DNA of 64,000 nucleotides from an uncultured Ruminococcus sp. (GCA_947627175.1 CANQVA010000002.1:62001-126000); one strand, 5' to 3'; positions 10,004-20,730 are shown, counted from the first letter of the stretch. Numbers and translations: made by a program. The notes: generated from the sequence alone by a model not told the origin.

Positions 10004-10071
10004 AGATAATACGGAAAAACTCTATGCCACATGAGTTTTTTCGTTTGTATTGTGGCAGAACGGAGATAAAT

Positions 10072-11712
10072 GTGAAAAAACTGACATTGTTTGTCTGTAC
10101 AATATTATGTGCAGTAACTCTTTCTTCATGCGGAAATAATGACAGAGGGGACGGCAGTGGGCATATGTACGATGTTTCGATTCTCGGAAATCCTGAAAGC
10201 CTTGACCCACAGTATGCAAGTGATTCAGCCTCAAATACTATTATAAAAAACCTCTACAGCGGTCTTATGACAACGGACAAAAACGGAAATATTCTCTGCT
10301 GTAATGCCGAAAGCTATACAATTTCAAATGACGGACTTGAATATACTTTTAATCTTAAAAAAGATAATTACTGGTTTTTTGACGAAAACGACAACGATAT
10401 AATTGAAAATGGTGAATATTTTCCCGTTACGGCAAGTGACTATGTTTTTGCTTTCCGTCGGATTCTTGACCCGGCAATGCAGTCGCCATATTCAGAAAAT
10501 TTTTCATGTATAAGAAACGGAAGTAATATTATTTCGGGAAAAGCTCTTCCGGAAACAGCCGGAGTAATTGCAGTTGATGATTATACACTGAATATTTCAC
10601 TTGATTATCCGTCAGCGGAATTTCTCGGTCTGCTTGCAACGAATGCCGCAGTTCCTTGCAACAGGGAGTTTTTTTATTCAACAAAAGGGCGTTATGGACT
10701 TGACGACCGTTCTGTAATGTCAAACGGGGCTTTTTTTGTAAGGCAATGGTTTTATGACCCTTACGGGGTAAACAATATTCTTTACATGAAACGGAATGAA
10801 GCAAACCTGACTGAAACTAATGAAATATATCCGTCATATCTGAATTTTACGATTGAATCAAGTGAAGATGATATTCGGAATATGTTCAAGGCGGAACAGA
10901 TTGAATGCTTTACAACACTAAATACAGGCGGACTTAATTTAAAAAAATATAATGTTGAATCGTCGGGTGCTGTTACTCTCGGACTTATTTTCAACCCCGA
11001 TGACCCGTATTATTCAAATGAAAATATACGTAAAGCCCTTTCACTTTCGATTGACAGAAAAAAAATTATTGAAGATGCGGACAGCAGTGATGTTAAAGAA
11101 GCATACGGTATAATTCCGCCTGCTGTAAAACTTCTCGGAAGAAATTACAGGGAACTTGTGGCAGATGAACAGTTTGAATTTTATAATATTGAAGAGGCGA
11201 AACGATGTTTTGAAGTCGGTAAAGCTGAATTGCAGACAGAATCTTTAGACGGAACAAAAATACTTGTTTGCAGTGGAACAATAGATAGTAGTTATCTTCA
11301 CAGGCTTTCAGAAAACTGGAATGAACTTTTCGGCTTTTATATAGGTATAGAAGAAGTTACTCCGACGGAGTTCAGCCGATGTATTGCAGAAAAAGATTAC
11401 AGTATTGCACTTTATCCCTTAAATGCCGACTATAACAGCGGTATTTCTGTAATTGAACAGTTTGAAAAAAATGACTGTCTGAAATATTCGGCAGACGGTG
11501 TTGAAATTATGGATAAAATAAGAAGATGTGCCGATGTTTCGGAACTTATTGACTGTTATTGTGCGGAGGAAAGCAGAATACTTGACGGTTACGGTTTTAT
11601 ACCGCTTTTTTATAAAAATTCTTATCTGATTACGCAGAAAGACAATGAAGACATATTATATGATGCTTTTACAGGGGCTATTGACTTTAAGTATGCTAAA
11701 AATTACAGATGA
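10072..11712 (+). CDS. Extracellular solute-binding protein family 5 (OppA-like) lipoprotein
   Basis: MKKLTLFVCTILCAVTLSSCGN lipobox; SILGNPESLDPQYASDSAS; SD ggaga before GTG 10072. Confidence 0.83.
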   Translation: MKKLTLFVCTILCAVTLSSCGNNDRGDGSGHMYDVSILGNPESLDPQYASDSASNTIIKNLYSGLMTTDKNGNILCCNAESYTISNDGLEYTFNLKKDNYWFFDENDNDIIENGEYFPVTASDYVFAFRRILDPAMQSPYSENFSCIRNGSNIISGKALPETAGVIAVDDYTLNISLDYPSAEFLGLLATNAAVPCNREFFYSTKGRYGLDDRSVMSNGAFFVRQWFYDPYGVNNILYMKRNEANLTETNEIYPSYLNFTIESSEDDIRNMFKAEQIECFTTLNTGGLNLKKYNVESSGAVTLGLIFNPDDPYYSNENIRKALSLSIDRKKIIEDADSSDVKEAYGIIPPAVKLLGRNYRELVADEQFEFYNIEEAKRCFEVGKAELQTESLDGTKILVCSGTIDSSYLHRLSENWNELFGFYIGIEEVTPTEFSRCIAEKDYSIALYPLNADYNSGISVIEQFEKNDCLKYSADGVEIMDKIRRCADVSELIDCYCAEESRILDGYGFIPLFYKNSYLITQKDNEDILYDAFTGAIDFKYAKNYR

Positions 11713-11715
11713 TAA

Positions 11716-11755
11716 AAACAGGAACAGTAAAAAAAATTCTGTTCCTGTTTTTTTC
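11716..11755 (+). terminator. Intrinsic terminator
   Basis: AAAACAGGAACAG...CTGTTCCTGTTTTTTT. Confidence 0.75.
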
Positions 11756-12539
11756 AGGTTGTTTCATCATCTGCTGTTTTTCTGTATTCGGAGGGAGTAC
11801 AATTTTTTTGCTGTCGGAATTGTTTCATAAAATATGAATCACTGTCATATCCGCATTTTTCGGCAATTTCACTTATTGACAAATCGGTGTTTTTCAGCAG
11901 TTCACAAGCATATAATATACGGCTGTAAATTACGTCCTGCCGGTATGTTGTTCCAAAAGCCATATAATAAAGTCTGTGGAAATATGAACGGCTTATAGAC
12001 ATATCATAACATATTTCGTCAGCAGACCATTCTTTCATAGGTTCTTCAAATATTGCATCTCTTATATTTTTGAGTTCGGCGTATTTTGGAATTTTTGGTA
12101 AATATGGCTTTGCTGAAAACATTTCGTTTATGGAAATAAAAATTATCCTCATTGAAAGTTCCATAAATTCATTGTAATGCTTGCCTTTATTCATAAATTC
12201 ATACTTCATTGATTTCATTGTTGATGATATTACAAAATCGTCAGAAACTTCAACGGGAATGTCAAGCGGAATGTTCATTGATATTATGTACTGTCTGTCA
12301 ACGGAAGATGTCTGAAAATTTATGTAGTCATATTTCAGGGGAGAATTATTTAATCCACGCATTTCCTGTCTGTATATGTTACTTGAAATCAACGCTGAAT
12401 TTCCTGTGAATACTTTGCTTTCACCACCTGATGTAAATACCATAGGCGACCTGAAAAGAAAAAAAGTGAAATGCGGGTTTTTTTCAATTTCGGAAGAACT
12501 TTTTTTATGGCAGTTAAGATTTATTTTATTTATTTTCAT
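11754..12539 (-). CDS. AraC-family transcriptional regulator
   Basis: C-terminal double HTH: DLSISEIAEKCGYDSDSYFMKQFRQQKNCTPSEYRK; SD aggag before ATG at 12539. Confidence 0.85.
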   Translation of the reverse strand: MKINKINLNCHKKSSSEIEKNPHFTFFLFRSPMVFTSGGESKVFTGNSALISSNIYRQEMRGLNNSPLKYDYINFQTSSVDRQYIISMNIPLDIPVEVSDDFVISSTMKSMKYEFMNKGKHYNEFMELSMRIIFISINEMFSAKPYLPKIPKYAELKNIRDAIFEEPMKEWSADEICYDMSISRSYFHRLYYMAFGTTYRQDVIYSRILYACELLKNTDLSISEIAEKCGYDSDSYFMKQFRQQKNCTPSEYRKTADDETT

Positions 12540-12665
12540 AAAATCGCTCCTATAAAAAATATCACTCTCATTATAACACAAAAAATTTATTTTCTCAACA
12601 AATAATGCAGTTTCAGGAAAAAATTACATATTATATACAAAACGGTAAAATTATTATTATTTATA

Positions 12666-12694
12666 TTGACTTTGCAATATTTTTGTGATATAAT
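12666..12694 (+). promoter_or_regulatory. Sigma70-type promoter
   Basis: TTGACT-N17-TATAAT. Confidence 0.6.
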
Positions 12695-12760
12695 CGTATA
12701 AAGGCTGAATTACAGCTTTATACAAATATCTGTTTTTTCCCGAAAAGGAGGGGGTCTTTT

Positions 12761-14650
12761 ATGTCAGATAACATAAACAATATGAACAACGATAATTTCA
12801 CTAATATCGTATCAGGTGTTGAGCGTGTTTCAAAAAAGAAGGGCAAAAAAATTGCACTCATCAGCGGTATAACTGCCGTTGCACTCGTTGGCGGAGGGGT
12901 TGCCGCATATAATCTTTCTGATTTTGTAAAAAATCAGGTAAATATCCGTGTGATGAAACCCGACAATTACTATGCATGGGTTACAGAAGAAAATGCAAAA
13001 ACTTTCGCACAGTCTGCAAAAGAGAAATATTCAAAGACTTATGACAAAGTGCAGAATGGAAACAACAGCAATGTATCTCTTAAATATACGGCAAGTGACG
13101 GATTCAGGGATTATGCCCTCAATTCATTACTCGGTGAATCATACGGCGATTCTACAGATGAAGAGTCACAGAAAATTGTTGATATAATCAATAATATAAA
13201 TGAAATTGCTATAGGTGGTAATGTCAATTCAAAAGACGGTATGTCCTCCGGCTCTGCTTTTGTATCATTCAACGGCGAAAACATTGTGAATGAGGAAATT
13301 GCTCTCGATAGTGGAAACTATGACTTTTTCATGCGTGTTCCCGAACTTACTGAACAGTGGCTTTGTTTGTCTATGGGCGAAATTATGGACGAAAGTGCGG
13401 ACGAACTGTCAGATATTATGACAAATCCTGAAAAATATCTTTCTCCCGAACAGCTTGAAGACATGATTATAAGATACACTAATATATGGAATCAGTGTGT
13501 TGAAGATATTGAAATGGAGAAAAAGGAATCTGTCGATATTTGCGACATTACTGTTGACTATACTGTTCTTTCCGTAGAACTCAATGAAAGCGACATGGTG
13601 AATATTGCAAAAGAATACATTGAAGAGATAAAGAATGACGATGTACTTAAAAATATAGTTGTAGGTCTTGGCGAATGTACAGAAGAAGAATGGACATCAG
13701 GACTTGACGAAGCTCTCAACGGCCTTGAAAGTGAAGATACTTCAGACAATGATGTACAACTGAATGTAGAAACTTATGTTGATGCTAACGGAGATATAAG
13801 GGGTACAAGGTTCTCTGTTGAGGATGAGGGAGATGCTTTCATTGCATTCGGTAAAGACGGCGAAAATGTACGTGGTGAATTTTCTTTTACAGAGGGCAAT
13901 GAAGAATTATTCAGTGCTGAACTCTATGCAGACGAAAACGACGGTAAATACAGCGGAAATATTGATTTTACTTATACTGACTATGACGAAACTGCCGAAA
14001 CAATAAGCGTTGAATTTACTGATTATGAAGTTGTAAACGAAGAAGAAGGCTATTTCAATGCTGATGTAACTCTTATTATTCCCGACGTTGACCCGATTGC
14101 AATTGATTTCAATTCAGACGGAAATAAGCAGGATATTTCATATAATATCAACTTTGATGGCACGGATTACGGCACAGTTACACTCAGTATGTCTGTAAAT
14201 AGTGGTGCAGATGTTTCAATCCCCGATAAAAACGATGCATTTACAGTATCATATATGGATTCAGATGTTTCTCTTGCTGACTATATCCCCGAAGAAAATA
14301 TGAAAACTTTCATTCATGATATTCTTGTAAAGATAGGTTTCAGTGATGAAGATGCATCAGAAGGTGCAGACGATATGACTTATGGAATGTATTATGATTC
14401 TGACGACTGGGAAACAGAAGATTCTGAATTTGACGATTTCGACAATTTTGATGATTTTGACGATTCGGACATCTCTATCCCTGAAGAGGTTTTTGAAGAA
14501 ACAACCGAAGAACAGGATGAAAATGTATGGAATCTCTATGAAGAAGGTATGTTTTCAGAGGGAGATATAAGCGAAAATGAATTAACAGCCGATGAACCGC
14601 AGGAAGAAGTTGCAGAGAGTGAAAGCTCTGTAAGTGAATCAGCTGAATAG
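12761..14650 (+). CDS. Acidic single-TM envelope protein of unknown function
   Basis: TM KIALISGITAVALVGGGVAAYNL; long Asp/Glu-rich extracellular region; SD aggaggg. Confidence 0.6.
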   Translation: MSDNINNMNNDNFTNIVSGVERVSKKKGKKIALISGITAVALVGGGVAAYNLSDFVKNQVNIRVMKPDNYYAWVTEENAKTFAQSAKEKYSKTYDKVQNGNNSNVSLKYTASDGFRDYALNSLLGESYGDSTDEESQKIVDIINNINEIAIGGNVNSKDGMSSGSAFVSFNGENIVNEEIALDSGNYDFFMRVPELTEQWLCLSMGEIMDESADELSDIMTNPEKYLSPEQLEDMIIRYTNIWNQCVEDIEMEKKESVDICDITVDYTVLSVELNESDMVNIAKEYIEEIKNDDVLKNIVVGLGECTEEEWTSGLDEALNGLESEDTSDNDVQLNVETYVDANGDIRGTRFSVEDEGDAFIAFGKDGENVRGEFSFTEGNEELFSAELYADENDGKYSGNIDFTYTDYDETAETISVEFTDYEVVNEEEGYFNADVTLIIPDVDPIAIDFNSDGNKQDISYNINFDGTDYGTVTLSMSVNSGADVSIPDKNDAFTVSYMDSDVSLADYIPEENMKTFIHDILVKIGFSDEDASEGADDMTYGMYYDSDDWETEDSEFDDFDNFDDFDDSDISIPEEVFEETTEEQDENVWNLYEEGMFSEGDISENELTADEPQEEVAESESSVSESAE

Positions 14651-14660
14651 TTAAAATATA

Positions 14661-14693
14661 AAACTGCCGTGCATGGTGTACGGCAGTTTTTTT
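14661..14693 (+). terminator. Intrinsic terminator
   Basis: AAACTGCCGT gcatggtgt ACGGCAGTTT T6. Confidence 0.85.
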
Positions 14694-14767
14694 GTATTTG
14701 CCTTGCATTTTCCGACAAAAAAACGTATACTATATAAATAGAGTTTTTTAAACAGGAGGAAAGTTTT

Positions 14768-15448
14768 ATGATATATCTGCTTGAAGATGATGCAGGAATA
14801 AGAAACTTTGTTACATACGCACTCAATAATTCAGGATTTGATACGGAGAGTTTTGAACAGCCCTCAGCATTCTGGAAAGCTATGCAGGAAAATAAGCCTG
14901 ATTTAGTTTTGCTCGATATAATGTTACCCGAAGAGGACGGACTTTCAATATTAAGAAAAATGCGTTCTTGCACTGAAACGGAAAAACTCCCCGTTATAAT
15001 GCTTACTGCAAAAGACACTGAATATGACAAAGTGGAGGGACTTGACAGCGGTGCAGATGACTATGTTTCAAAACCTTTCGGCATTATGGAACTTTTATCA
15101 CGCATTAAGGCACTTCTAAGACGTACAACAGACACAGCGGAAAAAAATTTTCTTTCAGCAGGAAATCTTGTTATTTATCCCTCAAAGCATGAAGTTATTG
15201 CAGATGGTATAAAAATAAGTCTTACTCTTAAAGAGTATGAATTATTGCTATGGCTTGTGAAAAATAAAGGTGAAGTCTATTCACGTGACACTCTTTTGCA
15301 GAAAATATGGGGATATGATTTTTCAGGGGAAAGCCGTACTGTTGATGTTCATATAAGAACATTGCGTTCAAAACTCGGAAAATGCGGTGAAATTATAAAA
15401 ACTATCCGTGGAGTAGGTTATAAGGCGGAGGATTCGGAAAGTGACTAA
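14768..15448 (+). CDS. OmpR/PhoB-family response regulator
   Basis: Receiver LVLLDIMLPEEDG, KPFG; winged helix RTVDVHIRTLRSKLG...IRGVGYKAE. Confidence 0.92.
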   Translation: MIYLLEDDAGIRNFVTYALNNSGFDTESFEQPSAFWKAMQENKPDLVLLDIMLPEEDGLSILRKMRSCTETEKLPVIMLTAKDTEYDKVEGLDSGADDYVSKPFGIMELLSRIKALLRRTTDTAEKNFLSAGNLVIYPSKHEVIADGIKISLTLKEYELLLWLVKNKGEVYSRDTLLQKIWGYDFSGESRTVDVHIRTLRSKLGKCGEIIKTIRGVGYKAEDSESD

Positions 15449-16748
15449 GAGAATTTTTTATAGTATAGTCAGAACGTCTGTTTTCACAACTGTTGTCACG
15501 CTTATTCTTGCAAAAGTTCTGAACAATGAAAACTATCTGATAAATTCAGGTATATTTGTAATATCAGTTTTATTTGCCGTAATTTTTGCCCTCCGTTTTT
15601 CAAGGAAAATAACACGCCCTCTTGTTGAGGTAAACCCCGACAACCCTAAAATAAATTATTCTGAAATTAACCCTCTTATTAACAAAATACGTATTCAGAA
15701 AGGAAAAATCAGCCGTCAGAGTAATGAAGTTCGCAGTGGTCGTGAACAGCTTAGTCTTATAACTGAAAATATGAATGAAGGTATTGTTATAGTTGACACA
15801 AGAACAAATATACTTTCATGCAATTCGGGAGCTTTAAGACTTCTTGACAAAAAAAATGTCAGTGAGGGGCAAAGCGTATATCTTCTTAATAATTCGGAAG
15901 TTTTCCGCCGTTGTATTCAGGACGCTATGGGCGGAAGAAATTCAAGCTGTATACTTAAAACTGAGCATGGCGACAGGGAAATTATAGCAAGTCCGTCAAA
16001 CATAACAGACACAGTAAACGGAATTGTTATATTTATTTTTGATGTAAGCGAAAAACAAGAACTTGAAACTATGAGGCGTGAATTTACGTCAAATGTTTCA
16101 CATGAATTAAAAACTCCGCTTACTACAATTTACGGCATATCGGATATGCTTGCCAATGGAATGGTAAAGCCTGAAGATGTTATGCAATTCGGTCAGAATA
16201 TACGCAGTGAGGCGGAAAGACTTATTATTTTGATTAACGATATTGTTTCACTTTCAAAACTTGATGAAAATTCAGTACCGCATGAAGATACTGAAATTGA
16301 TTTGTATAATCTTGCGGAAGAAGTTGCCGGAAGACTTCAATGCAGAGCATCAGAAAAAGATGTTTCAATATCGGTTACAGGTGAACACGTTTCTGTTATC
16401 GGAAATAAAACTGTTCTTGACGAAATAATATATAATCTTTGCGACAATGCCATAAAATATAATAATAACGGTGGATATGTTGAAGTTAAAATTTCACATA
16501 TCCCGACAAAAGCACTTATTACTGTAAGTGATAACGGTATGGGAATACCAAAAGAACACATAAACAGAATATTTGAACGTTTTTACCGTGTTGACAAAAG
16601 CCATTCACGCAAAATAAAGGGAACAGGGCTCGGGCTTTCGATTGTAAAGCATGGTGTTATGTATCATAACGGAACAATACGTGTTGACAGTAAACTCGGA
16701 AAAGGTTCTGTTTTTACTGTTGAATTTCCGATAGACAACAAAGGATAA
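15441..16748 (+). CDS. Sensor histidine kinase (PhoR-like, PAS-containing)
   Basis: H-box FTSNVSHELKTPLTT; N, G boxes (NLCDNAIKYN, DNGMGIP, GTGLGLSIVKHG). Confidence 0.92.
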   Translation: MTKRIFYSIVRTSVFTTVVTLILAKVLNNENYLINSGIFVISVLFAVIFALRFSRKITRPLVEVNPDNPKINYSEINPLINKIRIQKGKISRQSNEVRSGREQLSLITENMNEGIVIVDTRTNILSCNSGALRLLDKKNVSEGQSVYLLNNSEVFRRCIQDAMGGRNSSCILKTEHGDREIIASPSNITDTVNGIVIFIFDVSEKQELETMRREFTSNVSHELKTPLTTIYGISDMLANGMVKPEDVMQFGQNIRSEAERLIILINDIVSLSKLDENSVPHEDTEIDLYNLAEEVAGRLQCRASEKDVSISVTGEHVSVIGNKTVLDEIIYNLCDNAIKYNNNGGYVEVKISHIPTKALITVSDNGMGIPKEHINRIFERFYRVDKSHSRKIKGTGLGLSIVKHGVMYHNGTIRVDSKLGKGSVFTVEFPIDNKG

Positions 16749-16754
16749 AAATAT

Positions 16755-16780
16755 GCCGTTCTGCTCATATACAGAACGGC
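16755..16780. terminator. Bidirectional hairpin between convergent genes
   Basis: GCCGTTCTG ctcatata CAGAACGGC. Confidence 0.7.
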
Positions 16781-16787
16781 TTGTTTA

Positions 16788-19334
16788 TTATTTAAGGAAA
16801 AGTTTTCTCATAAGAACAAGGTCGAAAATATCAATAATGCCGTTGCCGTCAAGGTCTGCCTTTTTGCACTGTTCAACGGTAAGCGGAGAAACGGCAAGAA
16901 GATGTTTATTGACAAGTACAATATCATTCACGGCAAGTTTTCCGTCTGAATCAATATCGCCCATAATTTCCTGTTTGCCATCTGACTTTACTGCAATGAC
17001 TGCATAGTTCACACAATAAGCAGATTGTCCGTTACTGCCGAGAGTAACTTTTTCACCTGACTTTATTTCTTTTGAATAAAGTTCAAGTGTGAGTTCATTG
17101 GAGGTCATTAAGGAAAGATTTGTTTTGTTATATCCTGAAAGCCATTCAGGGACGTTTTCAACCCTGCTGTCAAGAGCGATATAAAGAGTAATGTCCTCCC
17201 CTGCTGTAAATTCTGCAATATTTTCATTTGAATTTTTTGCGTCACACGCTGTCATAAGTATTTCGCCGTTTTTCAGATTTTCAGGAAGTCCGGCAATCGT
17301 AAAATCACGGTCGCCGAAAATAAGTGAACCGTTTTCAGCGTTGCCTATTGCCCAACCTGACGGATAGGCAGTATCAGGAATAGTTACATCTTTAAATAAA
17401 TTTCCGCTGATTGATACAGGAGTTTTTCCGAAAACAAAACTATCAGCGTTAAGAAGATAGCCTTCACCGCCCGTAAATCTCAGATATAAATTATGTACAC
17501 CTTCAATTGTGCTTATATTGTATGAGAAATCACCATATTTGCTGAAACCTGAAGTACCTGAAAAATTAACAGTAGAAACAACGTTGTCAGGGCTGTCAAT
17601 GCAAATTTCTATTTTTGACGCATTTCCCGAAATACGCATATTTATACTTTTTGCACCGTCTTCAAAATCTACCTTTTTGAACATAATCCAGTCACCGTTT
17701 TCAATATATCCTATATTCTGACCGCCTGAAACAGTATCTTCAATTTGTACTCCGTTCTGGTCATTGAAACTTTCTGCTTCAATTTTTTCAAACGCAGAAA
17801 TATTATTTTCTGTATAACCGCCTGTTTCGGGGGAAAGTGTAACAACGCCCTCGGGGAAAGATTCAACAGTAAGGTCATTTATATAATATTCAATGTTTGT
17901 GTAACCCTGACCGCAGTAATCGCCGTTAGTGTCTGACGGGTCAGACGGGTCAAGACCTCTTGCAATTTCCCAATTATCGTCCATGCCGTCATTATCCTTG
18001 TCAATTATAGTTTTTTCAGTAACACTTTCGGGGTATGTATATTCAACACCGCATTGAATGTGATACTTGTCAATATTCTGTTTGTTGTCGTCCGTTGCCT
18101 CGTCGTAAGATGCAGTACCCGACATATTTCCCGTACCTGTTCTTGTTTCCTCTGCACATTGTTTGTCAATCGCTGTACGCTTATCGGGAGAAATTCCGTT
18201 TCCGGCAAAATTTATAACATTTTCATATGATGCTTCCGCACTTTCGCAAGTATCAGCAGTAGAAACATTTTCACCATTTATAATAGTCTGAAATGATTTG
18301 TCACTTTTCAGACTGTCTTTTGTAACACCATAAGTATCTGTGATACTCTGTTTTATGGTTATTCCGTTCCAGTTATCGGCAGTAACTTCTCCATATACTG
18401 AATTATCTTGATTCAGCATACGGTTGCCATTGAGGAAAATTCCGAAATTCTGCGGTTTCGTACTGCTATCAACATTTACATAATGTTTTCCACCTGTTGT
18501 ACCGTTGCCCATTTTCAAAGTGTTGTTTACATAGTTCAAATGACCTATAGTGCCGTAAGCTGTCTGATAAGCCCAGTTATATATGACATTGTTAGTGAAG
18601 TCGGCAGTTTCTGTACCTTCAACTTTTCCCCTGAAATTACGTGAAACGTTATGTATAATAAGATTATGGTCAAATGTGCTGTAGCCTTTTCCCATCATAA
18701 GACCGAAACCGTGTAAACCCTTTTTATGACCGCCCCATGAATCAGCAGGGCCTATAATTGAATACTGTACTGTGTAGTATTCGTTGTTGGAATAAAGCCC
18801 CCACTGTTCATCAGTAGTCCAGCCCATTGAGCAATGGTCAATAATTGAGTTTGAACCTTTTTCACCGCCCCATGCGTCATTACCTGAACTTGTAGCCGCA
18901 TATGGTCCGGGGCGTGAACTTATATATCTGCAAATAATATTGTCTCCTGCCATACCCATTTTATAATTTTTCAGGGTTATTCCCGAACCGCCCGGAGCTG
19001 TTTGTCCTGCAATTGTTATATTTCCCTGACAAAGAATATTGCTTTTAAGTTCAATAGTACCGCTGACATCAAAAACAACTATTCGGTTTGACTTGCTGAC
19101 CGCATCACGGAAAGAACCGGCTCCGCTGTCGTTTAGATTAGTAACATGATATACTTCACCGCCACGTCCTCCTGTAGCGTATTTTCCTCCGCCTACAGCA
19201 CCCGGAAATGCTATGACATTTGAAACAGCTTCAGCTTTCATATTATTTTTCTGTATGGGGACTAATCCCATTGAAGAAAAAACAGTGATAAGCCCTGTAA
19301 GAAAAGCTGTAATTTTTTTAATTTTTCCGCTCAT
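16788..19334 (-). CDS. Secreted pectate lyase (PL1-like) - CBM6-like - dockerin
   Basis: VIAFPGAVGGGKYATGGRGGEVYHVTNLNDSGAGSFRDAV; CBM6-like IEAESFNDQNGVQIEDT...GYIENGDWIMF; dockerin GDIDSDGKLAVNDIVLVNKHLL...ADLDGNGIIDIFDLVLMRK. Confidence 0.88.
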   Translation of the reverse strand: MSGKIKKITAFLTGLITVFSSMGLVPIQKNNMKAEAVSNVIAFPGAVGGGKYATGGRGGEVYHVTNLNDSGAGSFRDAVSKSNRIVVFDVSGTIELKSNILCQGNITIAGQTAPGGSGITLKNYKMGMAGDNIICRYISSRPGPYAATSSGNDAWGGEKGSNSIIDHCSMGWTTDEQWGLYSNNEYYTVQYSIIGPADSWGGHKKGLHGFGLMMGKGYSTFDHNLIIHNVSRNFRGKVEGTETADFTNNVIYNWAYQTAYGTIGHLNYVNNTLKMGNGTTGGKHYVNVDSSTKPQNFGIFLNGNRMLNQDNSVYGEVTADNWNGITIKQSITDTYGVTKDSLKSDKSFQTIINGENVSTADTCESAEASYENVINFAGNGISPDKRTAIDKQCAEETRTGTGNMSGTASYDEATDDNKQNIDKYHIQCGVEYTYPESVTEKTIIDKDNDGMDDNWEIARGLDPSDPSDTNGDYCGQGYTNIEYYINDLTVESFPEGVVTLSPETGGYTENNISAFEKIEAESFNDQNGVQIEDTVSGGQNIGYIENGDWIMFKKVDFEDGAKSINMRISGNASKIEICIDSPDNVVSTVNFSGTSGFSKYGDFSYNISTIEGVHNLYLRFTGGEGYLLNADSFVFGKTPVSISGNLFKDVTIPDTAYPSGWAIGNAENGSLIFGDRDFTIAGLPENLKNGEILMTACDAKNSNENIAEFTAGEDITLYIALDSRVENVPEWLSGYNKTNLSLMTSNELTLELYSKEIKSGEKVTLGSNGQSAYCVNYAVIAVKSDGKQEIMGDIDSDGKLAVNDIVLVNKHLLAVSPLTVEQCKKADLDGNGIIDIFDLVLMRKLFLK

Positions 19335-19545
19335 AAAAATTACCTCCTGATAATTAAGTTGATAATATTATACAATATTCTCAAATTTTTTTCAAGTGTC
19401 AGAAGAAAAATTATAAATTATTTTTTTGCCGTCCAATAATAGTAATATAATGAATGTTTATGTTTTAATTTTATAACGGAAATTTCTTTTTTTTATGCAA
19501 TGTGCCGAAATATTGGCTTTTGTGACATATTTTGAAATATTCAAC

Positions 19546-19574
19546 TTGACAATGTGATATTTTCGTGATAGAAT
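19546..19574 (+). promoter_or_regulatory. Sigma70-type promoter
   Basis: TTGACA-N17-TAGAAT. Confidence 0.6.
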
Positions 19575-19607
19575 GTTGAAAGAATAATTTTATATGGAGG
19601 TTAGTTT

Positions 19608-20261
19608 ATGGCATTTTGTCCTAACTGCGGAAGAGTAATTCCTGACGGCATGGTTTGTGACTGTCAGGCACAGGCAGATAATAATCCGCCTGCACCAAAC
19701 AAAAATAACATCAAGAAACAACTGGTAGTTGGAATAACTACGGTCGCTGTCATTGTTATTCTTTGCCTTATCATCTCATCATTAGGCGGAGGATACAAAG
19801 AACCTATAAATGACTTAGTAAAAGGAATTAACAAAAATGACTATGAAAGAATCATTGAAGCTGTAGTTCCGAAAGAGTATTTAAAGGAACTGAAAGAAGA
19901 AATTAAGGACGAAGACGAAAACTGGAAAGATTTTATAGATGATTTAAATGATGAGCTTGAAGATTCAAAAGAATATTTGGAAGATGAATATGGAAAGAAT
20001 GTAAAAGTATCTGTAAAATTTCTTGATAAGAAAAATGTAAAAGAATCAGACTTTGAAGACCTTGAAGATATGTACGATGATAATTTTGATGCAGAAATAA
20101 AGAAGGCTTACAAGGTTAAAGTTGAAATGAAAATCAAAGGCAAAGAAGACGAAGACACTGAAAAAGGCTGGCTTTATGTCGTAAAGGTAAAGGGAGACGG
20201 CTGGAAAGTTTCAACATTTGATGACGAAAGCGGTCTTACATCTTTTGCTGATTTCTTCTAA
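19608..20261 (+). CDS. Zinc-ribbon, single-TM protein of unknown function
   Basis: MAFCPNCGRVIPDGMVCDCQ; TM LVVGITTVAVIVILCLIISSL. Confidence 0.7.
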   Translation: MAFCPNCGRVIPDGMVCDCQAQADNNPPAPNKNNIKKQLVVGITTVAVIVILCLIISSLGGGYKEPINDLVKGINKNDYERIIEAVVPKEYLKELKEEIKDEDENWKDFIDDLNDELEDSKEYLEDEYGKNVKVSVKFLDKKNVKESDFEDLEDMYDDNFDAEIKKAYKVKVEMKIKGKEDEDTEKGWLYVVKVKGDGWKVSTFDDESGLTSFADFF

Positions 20262-20269
20262 AAATATAA

Positions 20270-20297
20270 ATGCTGTCCGAAAAAGACAGCATTTTTT
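20270..20297. terminator. Terminator between convergent genes
   Basis: ATGCTGTC cgaaaaa GACAGCAT TTTTT. Confidence 0.75.
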
Positions 20298-20716
20298 TAT
20301 TTATACTTTTTTGAACATTCCGAACATTTACCGTAAAAAACAGTCTGCGAAGGGTCAACCTGAAAACCGTGTTGTTCAAGAATATGTCGGTTTATATCAA
20401 GCAGACGTTCACAGTTAAGGTGAATAAGCTGTCCGCACACTGTACACTTCAGGTGAAAATGTTCGTGGCATTCCTTGCGGTTGTCTATATATTGATAGCA
20501 CGCACCTGTTTTTCCGTCAAAATTATATCTTCTCACAGTTCCGTTTTCAACAAGTTTGTCAAGTTGGCGGTATATTGTCGCAGTTCCTACGGGAGTACCC
20601 TCCGCCGAAAGAAATGCACTTATTTCCTGAACGTTTGTATGTTTATCTTTATTCTTTACAAGATAATCAAGAAGTTTTTCCTTTTGTCTTGTCTTATATC
20701 CTGAATCCTGTTTCAT
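20297..20716 (-). CDS. Fur-family transcriptional regulator
   Basis: HTH VGTATIYRQLDKLVENGTVRRY; HEHFHLKCTVCGQLIHL; CxxC pairs; SD ggaggg before ATG 20716. Confidence 0.9.
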   Translation of the reverse strand: MKQDSGYKTRQKEKLLDYLVKNKDKHTNVQEISAFLSAEGTPVGTATIYRQLDKLVENGTVRRYNFDGKTGACYQYIDNRKECHEHFHLKCTVCGQLIHLNCERLLDINRHILEQHGFQVDPSQTVFYGKCSECSKKYK

Positions 20717-20730
20717 ATATCCCTCCGAAA

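Noticed and set aside
10024-10071. Upstream start of the OppA-like protein
   Set aside because: Inside a terminator-like hairpin; GTG 10072 has an SD and begins a proper lipoprotein signal
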